64,000 nt of DNA from Microbacterium lushaniae (GTDB lineage Bacteria > Actinomycetota > Actinomycetes > Actinomycetales > Microbacteriaceae). The translations under genes and the position numbers were made by a program. The notes under the pieces were generated by a model. The model did no database searches. It worked only from the letters and a program-made list of their open reading frames with translations, and was not told the DNA's origin. This document shows, in pieces, positions 1-9,131 of this stretch; the stretch's first letter is position 1, and each line of letters begins with the position of its first letter. The stretch covers positions 2,728,001 to 2,792,000 of the forward strand of contig NZ_CP044232.1 of assembly GCF_008727775.1 (NCBI RefSeq), written 5' to 3'.

Positions 1-469
1 CGAGCTCGTGGTGCAGCAGTCCCAGGCTCGCACCCCAGGACGCGACGAAGGCGACCGTGATCGCCAGCCCGATCAGGAGCATCATGCCGGGCCTGCGCGC
101 ACGCAGTTCCGCGACGGCGCCGGTCAGGAAGGGCGCGCCACCCCACACGTACATGACCGTTCCCAGGACCGGAGAGATCCAGCCCACCCACGGAGCCTCC
201 GGGAGGGGATACCCCCACAGCATCGCGAACATGCCCGAGAAGCCCACGACCGGCACCGCGAGGGCGAGCATGATCCAGAACAGCCGGCGGAATCGTCCGA
301 CGTGATCGGCGTGGCCGGCATGGCCCCCGTGATCGGCATGGCCCGCGTGATGGGCCTGGCCGCCGTGCTCAGCGTGCCCCGCCGGCCCCGCATGTCCCTC
401 GTGGCCGGGCGGGGATTCCACCTCGGCGATGGCGTCATCGGCGGGCAGGTGGTGGTCGTGCCGGCTCAT
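1..469 (-). CDS. copB: Copper-translocating P-type ATPase, CopB-like (N-terminal part)
   Basis: This is the start of a heavy-metal P1B-type ATPase that runs off the left edge of the window, so only about 156 residues are visible. The first ~50 residues are strikingly histidine-rich, with repeated H-A-G-H and H-A-D-H units, which is the usual N-terminal metal-binding region of CopB-type pumps in place of an HMA domain. Membrane segments follow (motifs such as PVVGFSGMFAML and MMLLIGLAITVAF). The ATG at 469 has a GGAGG six bases upstream. It is the last visible gene of csoR-copZ-copA-copB, so it should export Cu from the cytosol. The catalytic domains lie outside the window. Confidence 0.85.
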   Translation of the reverse strand, partial: MSRHDHHLPADDAIAEVESPPGHEGHAGPAGHAEHGGQAHHAGHADHGGHAGHADHVGRFRRLFWIMLALAVPVVGFSGMFAMLWGYPLPEAPWVGWISPVLGTVMYVWGGAPFLTGAVAELRARRPGMMLLIGLAITVAFVASWGASLGLLHHEL

Positions 470-506
470 GCGTAGCCTCCTTCGACGACGGGAGTGCGGG
501 GAGCGG

Positions 507-2789
507 TCAGGCCGGGGCCGCAATGCGGGGCCGGTCGGCAGCGACTGCCGATGCGCCGGCGGGCAGGGGCCGGAACCCGCGCAGTCGCAGGCTGTTCGTC
601 ACCACGAACACGGACGACAACGCCATCGCCGCCGCGGCGACCAGCGGGTTGAGAAGACCCGCCATGGCCACGGGGATCGCCGCGACGTTGTACGCGAACG
701 CCCAGAAGAGATTGCCCTTGATGGTGCCGAGGGTGCGGCGGGCCAGTCGGATCGCGTCGGCCACGACGAGCAGGTCGCCGGAGACCACGGTGATGTCGCT
801 CGCGGCGATCGCCGCATCCGTGCCGCCGCCCATGGCCAGCCCCAGATCGGCGGCGGCGAGAGCTGCGGCGTCGTTGACGCCGTCGCCGGCCATCGCCACG
901 ACGTGTCCGTCCTCCTGCAGGCGCCGGACGACCTCGAGCTTGCCGGCGGGGGTGACCGCGGCGTGCACGTGGTCGATGCCGACCTGCGCCGCGATGTGCC
1001 GGGCGGCGCCCTCGTTGTCACCGGTGAGGAGCACGGGGGTCATTCCGAGCGCGCGGAAGCGGGCGACCGCCTCGGCGCTGGTGGGCTTGACCGTATCGGC
1101 CACGGCGATGATCCCCAGGTGCTCGCCGTCGCGGGCGACGGCGACGACCGTCGCACCCTCGGCGGCCAGGGCGTCCGCGTCGCGCTGCAGCTGCGGGGTC
1201 GCGTGGATGCCCCACTGATCCTGCACCCACGACGGGCGTCCGGCGACGACCAGCGAACCCGCGACGATGCCCTGCACACCCGAGCCGGCGTGGGAGTCGA
1301 AGGTCTCGGCGGGGGCCACGGCGACGGTCTCGGCGACGGCCTCGTCAACGATGGCGCGGGCCACCGGATGCTCCGACCCCGACTCCACCGCGGCGGCCGC
1401 CGCGAGCAGCTCGCCGCGGGTGACGCCGGCTGCGGGGTGCACCGCGGTGACGGCCATGGTGCCGGTGGTCACCGTGCCGGTCTTGTCCAGCACGATCGTG
1501 TCGACCTTGCGGGTCTGCTCCAGCACCTGCGGGCCCCGGATGAGGATGCCCAGCTGCGAGCCGCGGCCGGTGCCCACGAGCAGGGCCGTGGGAGTGGCCA
1601 GACCCAGCGCGCAGGGACACGCGATGATGAGCGTCGCCACCGCCGCGGTGAAAGCCACCTCCAGCGAAGCGCCGGCGATCAGCCAGCCGGCGAAGGCGGC
1701 GATCGCCAGGACGATCACGACCGGCACGAAGACCGCGGACACGCGGTCGGCCAGACGCTGGACCTCGGCCTTGCCGGTCTGCGCTTCTTCCATGAGGCGC
1801 CGCATCCGCGCGAGCTCCGTGTCCGCGCCCACGCGCGTGATCTCCACCGTCAGCCGGCCGCCGACGTTGACCGTGCCGCCGACCACACGCGATCCGACCG
1901 CCACCTCGACCGGGGTGGACTCCCCCGTGAGCATGCCGGCATCGATCGCGGAGGATCCGTCGATCACGAGCCCGTCGGAGGGGATCTTCTCCCCCGGGCG
2001 CACGAGAACGACATCTCCCACCACGAGCTGCGCGACCGGAACGCGCTGCTCCGCGCCGGCGACGATCTTCACGGCGTCTTTCGCGCCCAGTTCCAGCAGC
2101 GCCCGCAGGGCCTCGGACGACGACTTGCGGGCGCGGGCCTCGGCGTACCGGCCCGCGAGGATGAACACCGTCACCAACGCCGCGACCTCGAGGTACAGCT
2201 CCTCACCGCCACCGGTGGGGGTGCCGAAGAGGCGGAAGGTCATCGTCATGCCCGGCATCCCGGCGCCGCCGAAGAACAGGGCGTACAGCGACCATCCGAA
2301 CGCGGCGATGACGCCGACGCTGATCAGGGTGTCCATGGTCGCAGCGCCGTGGCGGGCGTTGACCGCCGCCGCCCGGTGGAACGGCCACGCGCCCCACACC
2401 GCCACCGGTGCGGTGAGGGTCAGGGCCAGCCACTGCCAGGAGGTGAACTGCAGGGCGGGCACCATCGACAGGAGTGCGACCGGCACCGCCAGTGCCGTGC
2501 TGATCAGCAGGCGCTGGCGCAGCGACACCAGATTCGCGTCCGCCGGATCGCGGTCGTCGGCGCTCTCGGACTGAGGGGGCGCAGGAAGGGCGGCGTGATA
2601 GCCGGCGGATTCGACCGCCGCGATGAGGGTGGCGGGATCGACATCGGCCGCGCGGACGCGCGCCTTCTCGGTGGCGTAGTTGACCGTCGCCTCCACGCCC
2701 GGCAGCTTGTTGAGCTTGCGCTCGATCCGCGTCGCGCACGACGCGCAGGTCATCCCGGTGATGTCGAGTTCGACATCCACCGCGCTCAC
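507..2789 (-). CDS. copA: Copper-exporting P-type ATPase CopA
   Basis: A 760-residue P1B-1 ATPase that pumps Cu(I) out of the cytosol. One N-terminal HMA domain carries GMTCASC (C15, C18). The actuator-domain TGES is at 288-291, the membrane metal site CPC at 391-393, the phosphorylation site DKTGT at 435-439, followed by SEHP and GDGVND in the ATP-binding and hinge regions. Length is normal for the family. The GTG at 2789 was chosen because it overlaps the stop of the chaperone gene (GTGA) and falls just ahead of the HMA domain; the frame stays open further upstream but only with shadow-like residues. Translationally coupled to copZ and probably controlled by CsoR. Confidence 0.96.
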   Translation of the reverse strand: MSAVDVELDITGMTCASCATRIERKLNKLPGVEATVNYATEKARVRAADVDPATLIAAVESAGYHAALPAPPQSESADDRDPADANLVSLRQRLLISTALAVPVALLSMVPALQFTSWQWLALTLTAPVAVWGAWPFHRAAAVNARHGAATMDTLISVGVIAAFGWSLYALFFGGAGMPGMTMTFRLFGTPTGGGEELYLEVAALVTVFILAGRYAEARARKSSSEALRALLELGAKDAVKIVAGAEQRVPVAQLVVGDVVLVRPGEKIPSDGLVIDGSSAIDAGMLTGESTPVEVAVGSRVVGGTVNVGGRLTVEITRVGADTELARMRRLMEEAQTGKAEVQRLADRVSAVFVPVVIVLAIAAFAGWLIAGASLEVAFTAAVATLIIACPCALGLATPTALLVGTGRGSQLGILIRGPQVLEQTRKVDTIVLDKTGTVTTGTMAVTAVHPAAGVTRGELLAAAAAVESGSEHPVARAIVDEAVAETVAVAPAETFDSHAGSGVQGIVAGSLVVAGRPSWVQDQWGIHATPQLQRDADALAAEGATVVAVARDGEHLGIIAVADTVKPTSAEAVARFRALGMTPVLLTGDNEGAARHIAAQVGIDHVHAAVTPAGKLEVVRRLQEDGHVVAMAGDGVNDAAALAAADLGLAMGGGTDAAIAASDITVVSGDLLVVADAIRLARRTLGTIKGNLFWAFAYNVAAIPVAMAGLLNPLVAAAAMALSSVFVVTNSLRLRGFRPLPAGASAVAADRPRIAAPA

Positions 2790-3112
2790 GACGGGCTGCC
2801 GGCCAGGGTGTAGCCGGCCTCCTGGACCGCCGCCGCCACGGCTGCCGCGTCGATCGGCGCAGCACTGCGGATCGAGACGCGAGACGCGCCACCGGCGTTC
2901 AGGTCCACCGACACGCCCTCGACGCCGTCGATCGCGGTCAGTTCTTCCGTGACACTCATGACGCAGTGCGAGCAGGTCATGCCGGACACGAGCACCTCGG
3001 ACGTCACCGCCGTGGCCGAGGCATCCGCGCCGGCGGGCGCCCCAGCGGTCGAGCAGCACGCACAGCCGGAAGAGTCCTTCAGACCCAGGTCGTCGCGGTT
3101 TCCGATGTTCAT
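2786..3112 (-). CDS. copZ: Copper chaperone CopZ-like, HMA domain protein
   Basis: A 108-residue heavy-metal-associated domain protein. The ferredoxin-like HMA core contains GMTCSHC (C47, C50), the Cu(I) ligands, and should deliver copper to CopA, whose start codon overlaps this stop. Unlike the usual ~70-residue CopZ, it has a ~38-residue N-terminal extension with a second cysteine cluster, CACC (C17, C19, C20), which could be an extra metal site; that role is inference. The ATG at 3112 is preceded on the coding strand by GAGAAG. It sits 28 bp downstream of csoR. Confidence 0.88.
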   Translation of the reverse strand: MNIGNRDDLGLKDSSGCACCSTAGAPAGADASATAVTSEVLVSGMTCSHCVMSVTEELTAIDGVEGVSVDLNAGGASRVSIRSAAPIDAAAVAAAVQEAGYTLAGSPS

Positions 3113-3140
3113 GACTTCTCCTCGGGATCTGGTGACGGGA

Positions 3141-3422
3141 TTACGAGCGGACCAGGCGCGCGATGGCCTCGTTGGCCTCGCGGATCTTCTCCTGGGCCAC
3201 CGGGCCGCCCTCGGCGCTCGCCTCGGCGACGCAGTGCGTGAGGTGATCGCCCAGCAGCGACAGCGCGACGCCCTCCAGCGCCTTGGTCGCGGCCGAGACC
3301 TGCGTGAGGATGTCGATGCAGTACTTGTCCTCCTCGACCATCCGCGCAATGCCGCGCACCTGGCCCTCCGCGCGACGCAGCCGCTTGAGCAGCACGTCCT
3401 TGTCCGCCACGTAACCGTTCAT
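3141..3422 (-). CDS. csoR: Copper-sensing repressor CsoR
   Basis: A small all-helical CsoR/RcnR-family repressor of 93 residues from the ATG at 3422. The Cu(I) triad is intact: C35, H60 and C64, matching the Cys-His-Cys pattern of M. tuberculosis CsoR; the DNA-binding face includes RLRRAEGQVRGI. Apo-CsoR binds operator DNA and Cu(I) releases it. It heads the copper operon and a CsoR-type palindrome lies immediately upstream of its start, so autoregulation is expected. An in-frame GTG at 3455 would add 11 residues but would place the operator inside the coding region, so the ATG was preferred. Confidence 0.93.
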   Translation of the reverse strand: MNGYVADKDVLLKRLRRAEGQVRGIARMVEEDKYCIDILTQVSAATKALEGVALSLLGDHLTHCVAEASAEGGPVAQEKIREANEAIARLVRS

Positions 3423-3425
3423 CTT

Positions 3426-3449
3426 GATACCATACCCCCCTACCGTATC
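3426..3449. promoter_or_regulatory. Probable CsoR operator upstream of csoR
   Basis: A 24-bp partly palindromic site with outer arms GATAC and GTATC around a run of six C/G base pairs (ATACCCCCC, read on the minus strand as GGGGGGTAT). Known CsoR boxes have this layout of a G/C-rich run flanked by TA-rich arms. It ends four bases before the csoR ATG, where bound repressor would block transcription of the whole copper operon. Assignment is by motif and position. Confidence 0.75.
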
Positions 3450-3522
3450 TCGCACAAGGCCGGCCCGCCCCTCCGTGACCTAAGTCCCTTGCCATTCGCG
3501 GCGCCGGTGCCATGGTGGCTTC

Positions 3523-3966
3523 ATGGACGCAGCGGAGTCAGGGCAGCCCATCATCGTCGGGGTCGACGGGTCGGAGTCATCCGTTGACGCACTCCGTCAC
3601 GCGGCGCGATTGGCCTCGGCGCTGGCCGTGCCGCTCGAGGCGGTCGTCGTGTGGTCCTACCCCCCACTGGCCACCGCCGGCGCCATGCAGACATGGTCGC
3701 CGGAGCAGGAGGCGCACGCGACCCTGGATGCCACGATCACGTCCGCCTTCGGCGCCGATCCGCCCGCCGCCCTGGGACGACGCGTGATCGCCGGACCCAC
3801 CGCGCCGACCCTCATCCGCGAGAGCGCCGGTGCCGGCATGCTCGTCCTGGGCAGCCGGGGTCATGGCGGTTTCGTCGGGCTCCTGCTGGGCTCGGTGAGC
3901 ACGGCATGCGCGCAGTACGCGTCGTGCCCGGTGCTCATCGTCCACTCGCCTCAGCAGGCAGCCTGA
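3523..3966 (+). CDS. Universal stress protein, single UspA domain
   Basis: A 147-residue single-domain Usp. It begins after a short leader with the strand IIVGVDGS, the nucleotide-binding aspartate of the family, and has near its end the ATP-binding loop G-S-R-G-H-G-G-F followed by GSVS, so it belongs to the ATP-binding Usp subgroup. Such proteins act in the cytosol in stress and dormancy responses; the partner is unknown. It stands alone: divergent from the copper operon and convergent with the LacI-type gene, whose stop is 16 bp away. The ATG follows only a weak GGTGG ribosome site. Confidence 0.9.
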   Translation: MDAAESGQPIIVGVDGSESSVDALRHAARLASALAVPLEAVVVWSYPPLATAGAMQTWSPEQEAHATLDATITSAFGADPPAALGRRVIAGPTAPTLIRESAGAGMLVLGSRGHGGFVGLLLGSVSTACAQYASCPVLIVHSPQQAA

Positions 3967-3981
3967 CCTCCGCCACCCCGA

Positions 3982-4989
3982 TCAGGGTCGGGCGCGGCGC
4001 GTCGAGCTCTCCCGGACGACGAGGCTCGGCACCGTCATACGGATGACCGGACCCGAGCCGCCGGCGTCGCCGGCCAGCGCCTCGACGAGCAGTCGCAGGC
4101 ACTCCCCACCGAATTCGCGCGCGTTCAGGTCGAAAGCGGTCACGGCGGGCGAGAGCAGCGTATGGACGGGCTCGTCCACGTAGGCCGCCAGCAGCAGGTC
4201 CTCCCCGACGACGCGTCCGGCGCGCAGCGCGGCTGACAGTGCCGGAGCGGCCGATCCGCTGGGCACCACCACGAGGGCGTCGACGACGGGGTCTGACAGC
4301 ACGGCATCGGCGGCCGCCTCCACCTCCGCGACGGTCGGCACGAATCCGATGCGCACGGCCACCGGATCCCTGCCGTGCGACGCCGACCACGCCGCATACG
4401 CGCTCGCGACCTGACGACCCCACGCCGTCGTCTCCGGCGGCAGCAGCACGCCGATACGCGCCGCCCCCTGAGCGGCGAGATGATCGAGCAGGCGGTGCAT
4501 CGCCGCGTCGTGGTCGGACACGACGCTCGCCGTGACGGCCCGCTCCGCCGATTCGACGTGCTCCCCACTGACGACCGGGCGACCGTCTGCGAGCATGGCG
4601 CGCACCCCCGGATCCGACGCGGTGGCGTCCACGACGATGAATCCGTCCACGAAGGCGATCGGATGCTGCCCCGCATCGAGGTGCGGCAGAAGGATGACCG
4701 AGAGCCCGCGCTCCTCCGCGGCATCCACGACCCCGAACGCGAACTCCGTGTAATACGTGGCGCGACTGGCCCCCTCCGGCAGATGGAGACCGATCGCGCC
4801 GTACCGGGACGTGCGCAGGCTCCGGGCGGGGAGATTGACCTCGTAGCTCAGCTCCCGCGCGACCTCCAGCACGCGCGCCCGGGTCTCCGGAGACACGCCC
4901 TCTTTGCCCCGCAGCGCGAACGATGCTGCAGCGGTGGAGACCCCGGCGGCCGCCGCCACATCGCGGAGGGTCGCCTTGCGCGCTGCCAT
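3982..4989 (-). CDS. LacI-family transcriptional regulator
   Basis: A 335-residue LacI/GalR protein. The N-terminal helix-turn-helix is clear (LRDVAAAAGVSTAAASFAL, residues 8-26) followed by the hinge helix region NLPARSLRTSRYGAIGL, then a periplasmic-binding-protein-like effector domain ending in the usual VRESS segment. It is divergent from the MFS-amidohydrolase-deiminase-amidase operon, and a LacI-type operator lies between them at 5045-5056, so it very probably represses that operon and itself. Effector unknown; a substrate or product of the operon enzymes is the natural guess. Confidence 0.93.
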   Translation of the reverse strand: MAARKATLRDVAAAAGVSTAAASFALRGKEGVSPETRARVLEVARELSYEVNLPARSLRTSRYGAIGLHLPEGASRATYYTEFAFGVVDAAEERGLSVILLPHLDAGQHPIAFVDGFIVVDATASDPGVRAMLADGRPVVSGEHVESAERAVTASVVSDHDAAMHRLLDHLAAQGAARIGVLLPPETTAWGRQVASAYAAWSASHGRDPVAVRIGFVPTVAEVEAAADAVLSDPVVDALVVVPSGSAAPALSAALRAGRVVGEDLLLAAYVDEPVHTLLSPAVTAFDLNAREFGGECLRLLVEALAGDAGGSGPVIRMTVPSLVVRESSTRRARP

Positions 4990-5044
4990 GAGCGTCGACA
5001 GTACCCGAGAAAAATGCCCTCCCGCCTCTTGCGCGGACCGGTAC

Positions 5045-5056
5045 TTAATCGTTTAA
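5045..5056. promoter_or_regulatory. LacI-type operator in divergent intergenic region
   Basis: TTAATCGTTTAA, a 12-bp palindrome with one mismatch and the central CG that is characteristic of LacI-family operators. It lies 56 bp upstream of the regulator start and about 148 bp upstream of the MFS start, in a stretch that is notably A/T-rich for this window. No second copy was seen nearby. Confidence 0.7.
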
Positions 5057-5203
5057 CATGACCGAAACGTCAGTGCAGACACTCTCGAAACATCAGTTCC
5101 ATACGCTCGCCGCATCCGGAAGGCCCTCCGCGGGGTCCGCGCCCGGAGCACACCCGCCGCACCGTTGCGCCACCTGCGCGCGACCGTACCGAAAGGCCCC
5201 GCC

Positions 5204-6460
5204 TTGTCCTCCACTTCCGATCTCGCACGGACGGCGGGAAGCACCGCGCGCGTCCCGGTGCGCGTACCCACCGCCACCGCCACCTTCGCCATCGCGATCG
5301 CCGGCTACCTGGGCGTCAACCTCTCGCCGTACATGATCACGGCCGTCCAGACGGGGCTGCGGCTGGACGTCCTCGCCGCCAGCTGGCTCGTGACCGCCAC
5401 GCTCCTGCTGACCGCCATCACCGGTCTCGCGGTCGCTCCGCTGTGCGCGGGCGGGCGCCGCCGCACGGTGGCGCGGATCGGACTGGCTCTCGCCCTCGCC
5501 GGGTTCCTGCTGGCCGCCCTCGTCCCCGCGCTGATCCTCCCTGGGCTGCTGCTGGGCGGCGCAGGCGCGGGCGGGGCGGTGGCGGCATCCGGAGCCGCCC
5601 TGGCCGCCTTCCGCAACCCCGACCGGGTCGCAGGTCTCAACGGCCTGTCCAACCGCGGCGTGATCACGATCGTGCTGGCCGTCGTCCCCGTCATCGGCCT
5701 GGCTCCCCTGCAGGTCTTCGGCGCGCTCGCGCTGTTCAGTCTCATCGGCCTGGTGCTGACCACGTGGCTGCCCGACGCCCCGGCCGCCGACGCGCACGCC
5801 GGCGCCGCCGTGGCGGAGGCGATGCCGATCGTGGTGCCGGCCACCGGCACCACGCGCACCGCGGCGGTCCCCTCCCGCACCGTCACGGTCGCGGGATTCG
5901 CGCTCCTCGTCGTGTTCGCCCTGTGGGCCGTGAGCGAGGACTCGCTGTGGGCGATGGCCGGCGTGCTCGGCGCAGATCTCACCGGGCTCTCCGATGAAGG
6001 GCTCGGCATCGCCCTCAGCGCGTCGACGGCGGGGGGCCTGCTCGGCTCGCTCGCGCTCATCCTGGTGGGCAACCGCCTCGGCAGGGCCGTTCCCCTGGTC
6101 GTGCTCCTGATCGCCGGCGGCATCCTGAAGATCACGCAGGGGTTCGTCTCCGATCCCACGGTGTTCATCGTGCTGTTCGTCGCGTGGAACACGATCTACG
6201 CGATCGCGTTCATGTACTTCGTCGCCACCTCCGCCGGCCTCGACGCCCACGGCCGCTGGTCGGGACCGCTGCTGGCGGTGTATCTGGTCGGCTCGGCGCT
6301 GACCCCCGTCATCGGCGCGGCGATCGTGTCGGCCCTGGGATACCAGGGCTTCGCGATCACTCTCGGGGTGACCAGCTTCGTCCTCGCGGTGCCGGCCGGC
6401 GTCATCGCGGTCATCTCCGGCCGCCTGGAGCGCGCGGCCGCTGCCGAGGTCGCGGCATGA
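5204..6460 (+). CDS. MFS transporter, first gene of amidohydrolase/deiminase operon
   Basis: A 418-residue membrane protein with a 12-segment major-facilitator pattern; hydrophobic segments start at FAIAIAGYLGVN and end with FAITLGVTSFVLAVPAGVIAVI. The loop between segments 2 and 3 carries a basic CAGGRRRTVARI stretch as in MFS motif A, though diverged. A TTG at 5204 is preferred because GAAAGG lies seven bases upstream; a further TTG at 5165 lacks a ribosome site. Its stop overlaps the ATG of the next gene (ATGA), so it is translationally coupled to the amidohydrolase and probably carries that enzyme's substrate or product. Control by the divergent LacI protein is likely. Confidence 0.85.
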   Translation: MSSTSDLARTAGSTARVPVRVPTATATFAIAIAGYLGVNLSPYMITAVQTGLRLDVLAASWLVTATLLLTAITGLAVAPLCAGGRRRTVARIGLALALAGFLLAALVPALILPGLLLGGAGAGGAVAASGAALAAFRNPDRVAGLNGLSNRGVITIVLAVVPVIGLAPLQVFGALALFSLIGLVLTTWLPDAPAADAHAGAAVAEAMPIVVPATGTTRTAAVPSRTVTVAGFALLVVFALWAVSEDSLWAMAGVLGADLTGLSDEGLGIALSASTAGGLLGSLALILVGNRLGRAVPLVVLLIAGGILKITQGFVSDPTVFIVLFVAWNTIYAIAFMYFVATSAGLDAHGRWSGPLLAVYLVGSALTPVIGAAIVSALGYQGFAITLGVTSFVLAVPAGVIAVISGRLERAAAAEVAA

Positions 6461-8091
6461 GCGCCACGGTCTACCGCAACGGACGCGTCTTCACCGCCCA
6501 CCCCGTCCGCGCGTGGGCGGACGCCTTCGCCGTGGACGGCTCCGAGATCGTGGCCGTCGGCGGCGAGGCCGACGTACGCGCGGCGGTGGCGGATCCGGCC
6601 GCCGTCGTCGACCTGGAAGGGCGTCTCGTGCTGCCCGGCTTCACCGACGCGCACACCCACGTGCTCATGATGGGCGCCGCCCTCGGCCAAGTCGCCCTCA
6701 CCGGCGCTGCCGGCGTCGAGGACATCCAGCGCCTGCTCGCCGCCGCCCGCCGCGAGGCGCCCGAGGCCACGGTGCTTCGCGGCCGGGGCTGGCTTTTCGA
6801 CGCCGTGCCCGCAGGCAAGCCCACGCGGGAGATGATCGACGCCGTCGTGCCCGACGTGCCCGTGTACCTCGACGCGAACGACTACCACTCGTGCTGGGTC
6901 AACACCGCCGCACTGGCCGAGCTCGGCATCACGCGCGACACCCCCGATCCCCTCGGCGGTTCCATCGGCCGCGACGAGCACGGCGAGCCCAACGGAATGC
7001 TGTACGAAACGGCGGCGCAGCAGTACGCGTGGGCGCACCGCGACGCCACGACCACCGACGCCGAGCGCGACGCCGCCGTGGACCGCGTCATCGGCGCCTA
7101 CCTGACGGCCGGGGTGACCGGCGTGGTCGACATGGCGTTCGACGAGCTGGGGCTCGCGGCCTTCGAACGCGCGCAGGCCCGGTACGGCGGAGAGCTGCCG
7201 CTGCGCGTGGCGGCGCACTGGTTCGTCGCCAACACCGGCGACGAGGCGGCGAACGTCGCCCAGCTCGCGCGGGCGGCCGAGCTCGCCGCCGCGCCCTCGA
7301 CGCCGTGGCTGCGCGTCGTCGGCATCAAGCTCGTCCTCGATGGCGTCATCGACGCGTGCACCGCCGCGATGGGCCGCCCCTACGCCGATGGTTCCCACGC
7401 CGAGCCCATCTGGGCACTCCAGCAGCTCGCGCCCGTTGTGACCGCCGCGGATGCCCTGGGACTGCAGATCGCGATGCATGCGATCGGCGACCGCGCGAGC
7501 GACATCGCGTTGGATGCCATCGAGCACGCCGTCCTGGCCAACGGGGATCGTCCGCGCCGGCACCGCATCGAGCACCTCGAGTACGCCGCCCCGGGCACGG
7601 CCGAGCGGATGGCGCGCCTCGGGGTCACCGCATCCATGCAGCCCGTGCACGCCGACCCTGCCATCTTCGCCAACTGGGCCCAGATGCTCGGCGACGAGCG
7701 CGTCGAGCGGGCGTTCGCGTGGCCGGAGTACGAGGACGCCGGTGCGCTCCTGGCGTTCTCCACCGATGCCCCCACGGCACCCTACGACCCGCTCGCCAAC
7801 ATGTACGTCGCATCCACGCGCGCCTCGGCGCTGGACGGCTCGGTGCCTCCCGTTCATCCGCAGTACGCCGTTCCGCTGGAGCGCGCGATCGGCCATGCCA
7901 CCCGCGACGCGGCCGCCTCGGTGGGCGACGGCGCGTGGCGCGGGTGCATCGCCCCGGGCTTCGCCGCTGACGTCGTCATCCTCGACACCGACCCCTTCGC
8001 CGAGGGGGCCGACGCGCTCCTGACCGCGCACGTCGTGGAGACGATCGTGGCCGGACGCTCCCGGTGGTCGGCGGTGGAGGCGCGGCGATGA
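6457..8091 (+). CDS. Metal-dependent amidohydrolase, YtcJ-like (amidohydrolase 3 family)
   Basis: A 544-residue hydrolase of the amidohydrolase superfamily. The N-terminal beta sandwich leads into the metal-binding GFTDAHTHV, with later metal ligands in MHAIGDRA and HRIEHLEYA, a catalytic aspartate in FSTDAPTAP, and the sandwich resumes with GFAADVVILDTDP. This is the YtcJ/AepA type, which hydrolyses C-N bonds in amides, ureas and formamides; no signal peptide is visible. It overlaps the MFS gene by ATGA and overlaps the downstream deiminase in the same way, so all members should be made in fixed ratio. The substrate cannot be read from sequence. Confidence 0.92.
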   Translation: MSATVYRNGRVFTAHPVRAWADAFAVDGSEIVAVGGEADVRAAVADPAAVVDLEGRLVLPGFTDAHTHVLMMGAALGQVALTGAAGVEDIQRLLAAARREAPEATVLRGRGWLFDAVPAGKPTREMIDAVVPDVPVYLDANDYHSCWVNTAALAELGITRDTPDPLGGSIGRDEHGEPNGMLYETAAQQYAWAHRDATTTDAERDAAVDRVIGAYLTAGVTGVVDMAFDELGLAAFERAQARYGGELPLRVAAHWFVANTGDEAANVAQLARAAELAAAPSTPWLRVVGIKLVLDGVIDACTAAMGRPYADGSHAEPIWALQQLAPVVTAADALGLQIAMHAIGDRASDIALDAIEHAVLANGDRPRRHRIEHLEYAAPGTAERMARLGVTASMQPVHADPAIFANWAQMLGDERVERAFAWPEYEDAGALLAFSTDAPTAPYDPLANMYVASTRASALDGSVPPVHPQYAVPLERAIGHATRDAAASVGDGAWRGCIAPGFAADVVILDTDPFAEGADALLTAHVVETIVAGRSRWSAVEARR

Positions 8092-9131
8092 GCTGGCGCA
8101 TGCCCTCGGAGACCGCACCGCACGCGCGCACCTGGATGTCGTTCCCCCGCGAGGGGCTCACTCTGGGAGCCGCCGACAGCGAGCGCGAAGCCGGCTACGC
8201 CGCGTGGACGGCGGTGGCCCACGCGGTGGCGGAGTTCGAACCGGTCACCATGGTCGTCGACCCCTCGGAAGGCCCGCGGGCGCGGCGCATGCTGTCGGCG
8301 GATGTCGAGATCATCGAGGCGCCCGTGGACGAGTACTGGATGCGGGATGCCGGTCCCACCTTCGTCGTCGACGACGAGCGCCCAGGGGTGCTCGGGGCAG
8401 TGGACTGGACCTTCAACGGCTGGGGCGACCACGGCTGGGCGCAGTGGGCGCTGTCGGCCGAGCACGGCCGCCTCGTCGCCGGCGCCGCCGGCGCCGCCGG
8501 CGCCGACATCGTCAGCTCGCTCCTGGTGAACGAGGGCGGGGGGTTCCACGTCGACGGTGCCGGCACGGTTCTGCTCACCGAGACGGTGCAGCTGGATCCG
8601 CGCCGAAACCCCTACATCGACAAGGCGCGCGTCGAGGCCGAGCTGCTCCGCACGATCGGCGCCACCCACGCGGTGTGGCTCCCGCGCGGGCTGACGCGCG
8701 ACTACGGCGAGTTCGGCACGAGCGGACACGTCGACATCGTCGCCACGATCCCCTCCCCCGCGACGCTCCTCCTGCACGACCAGCGCGACCGGCAGCACCC
8801 CGACTTCGCCGTTTCCCGCGACCTTCGCGCTCACCTCGCCGCGCAGACGGATGCGGCCGGCCGAGCTTTCACGATCGTCGATCTCCCCGCCCCGGCCACC
8901 CTCCGCGACGGCGACGGGTTCGTGGACTGGAGCTACGTCAACCATCTGGTCGTCAACGGCGGCGTCATCGCGTGCGGCTTCGGCGAGGTCGCCGCAGACG
9001 CGCGCGCCCGCGACATCCTCGCCGCCGTGTATCCCGGCCGGCGCGTGGTCACCGTCGACGCGCGCGAGCTGTTCGCGCGGGGCGGCGGCATCCACTGCAT
9101 CACGCAGCAGCAGCCGGTGGCGCACGCATGA
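8088..9131 (+). CDS. Agmatine deiminase / peptidylarginine deiminase-family protein
   Basis: A 347-residue guanidino-group-modifying enzyme. The family motifs are intact: DEYWMRDAGP at 81-90, NEGGGFHVDG at 148-157, GTSGHVDI with H214, and the C-terminal GGGIHCITQQQP with the nucleophilic C337. Agmatine deiminases convert agmatine to N-carbamoylputrescine and ammonia. Length is typical (AguA is usually 340-380). It is coupled by ATGA overlaps to the amidohydrolase before and the amidase after. Whether agmatine or another guanidino compound is the substrate is inference. A 27-bp in-frame triplet repeat encodes AGAAGAAGA near residues 131-139. Confidence 0.9.
   Translation: MSWRMPSETAPHARTWMSFPREGLTLGAADSEREAGYAAWTAVAHAVAEFEPVTMVVDPSEGPRARRMLSADVEIIEAPVDEYWMRDAGPTFVVDDERPGVLGAVDWTFNGWGDHGWAQWALSAEHGRLVAGAAGAAGADIVSSLLVNEGGGFHVDGAGTVLLTETVQLDPRRNPYIDKARVEAELLRTIGATHAVWLPRGLTRDYGEFGTSGHVDIVATIPSPATLLLHDQRDRQHPDFAVSRDLRAHLAAQTDAAGRAFTIVDLPAPATLRDGDGFVDWSYVNHLVVNGGVIACGFGEVAADARARDILAAVYPGRRVVTVDARELFARGGGIHCITQQQPVAHA
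8478..8504 (+). repeat. Three perfect 9-bp tandem repeats inside the deiminase gene
   Basis: The unit GCCGGCGCC is repeated three times without a mismatch, encoding an Ala-Gly-Ala run. Because the unit is a multiple of three, copy-number change would keep the frame and alter only a surface loop length. Confidence 0.8.

Noticed and set aside
429..2813. A 794-codon plus-strand open frame covering the copA gene
   Set aside because: Its Arg/Gly/His-rich translation has no domain pattern and it mirrors the conserved copA frame on the other strand; it is a high-GC shadow.
3422..3455. GTG at 3455 as csoR start
   Set aside because: It would put the operator inside the coding region and adds 11 residues absent from the family core.
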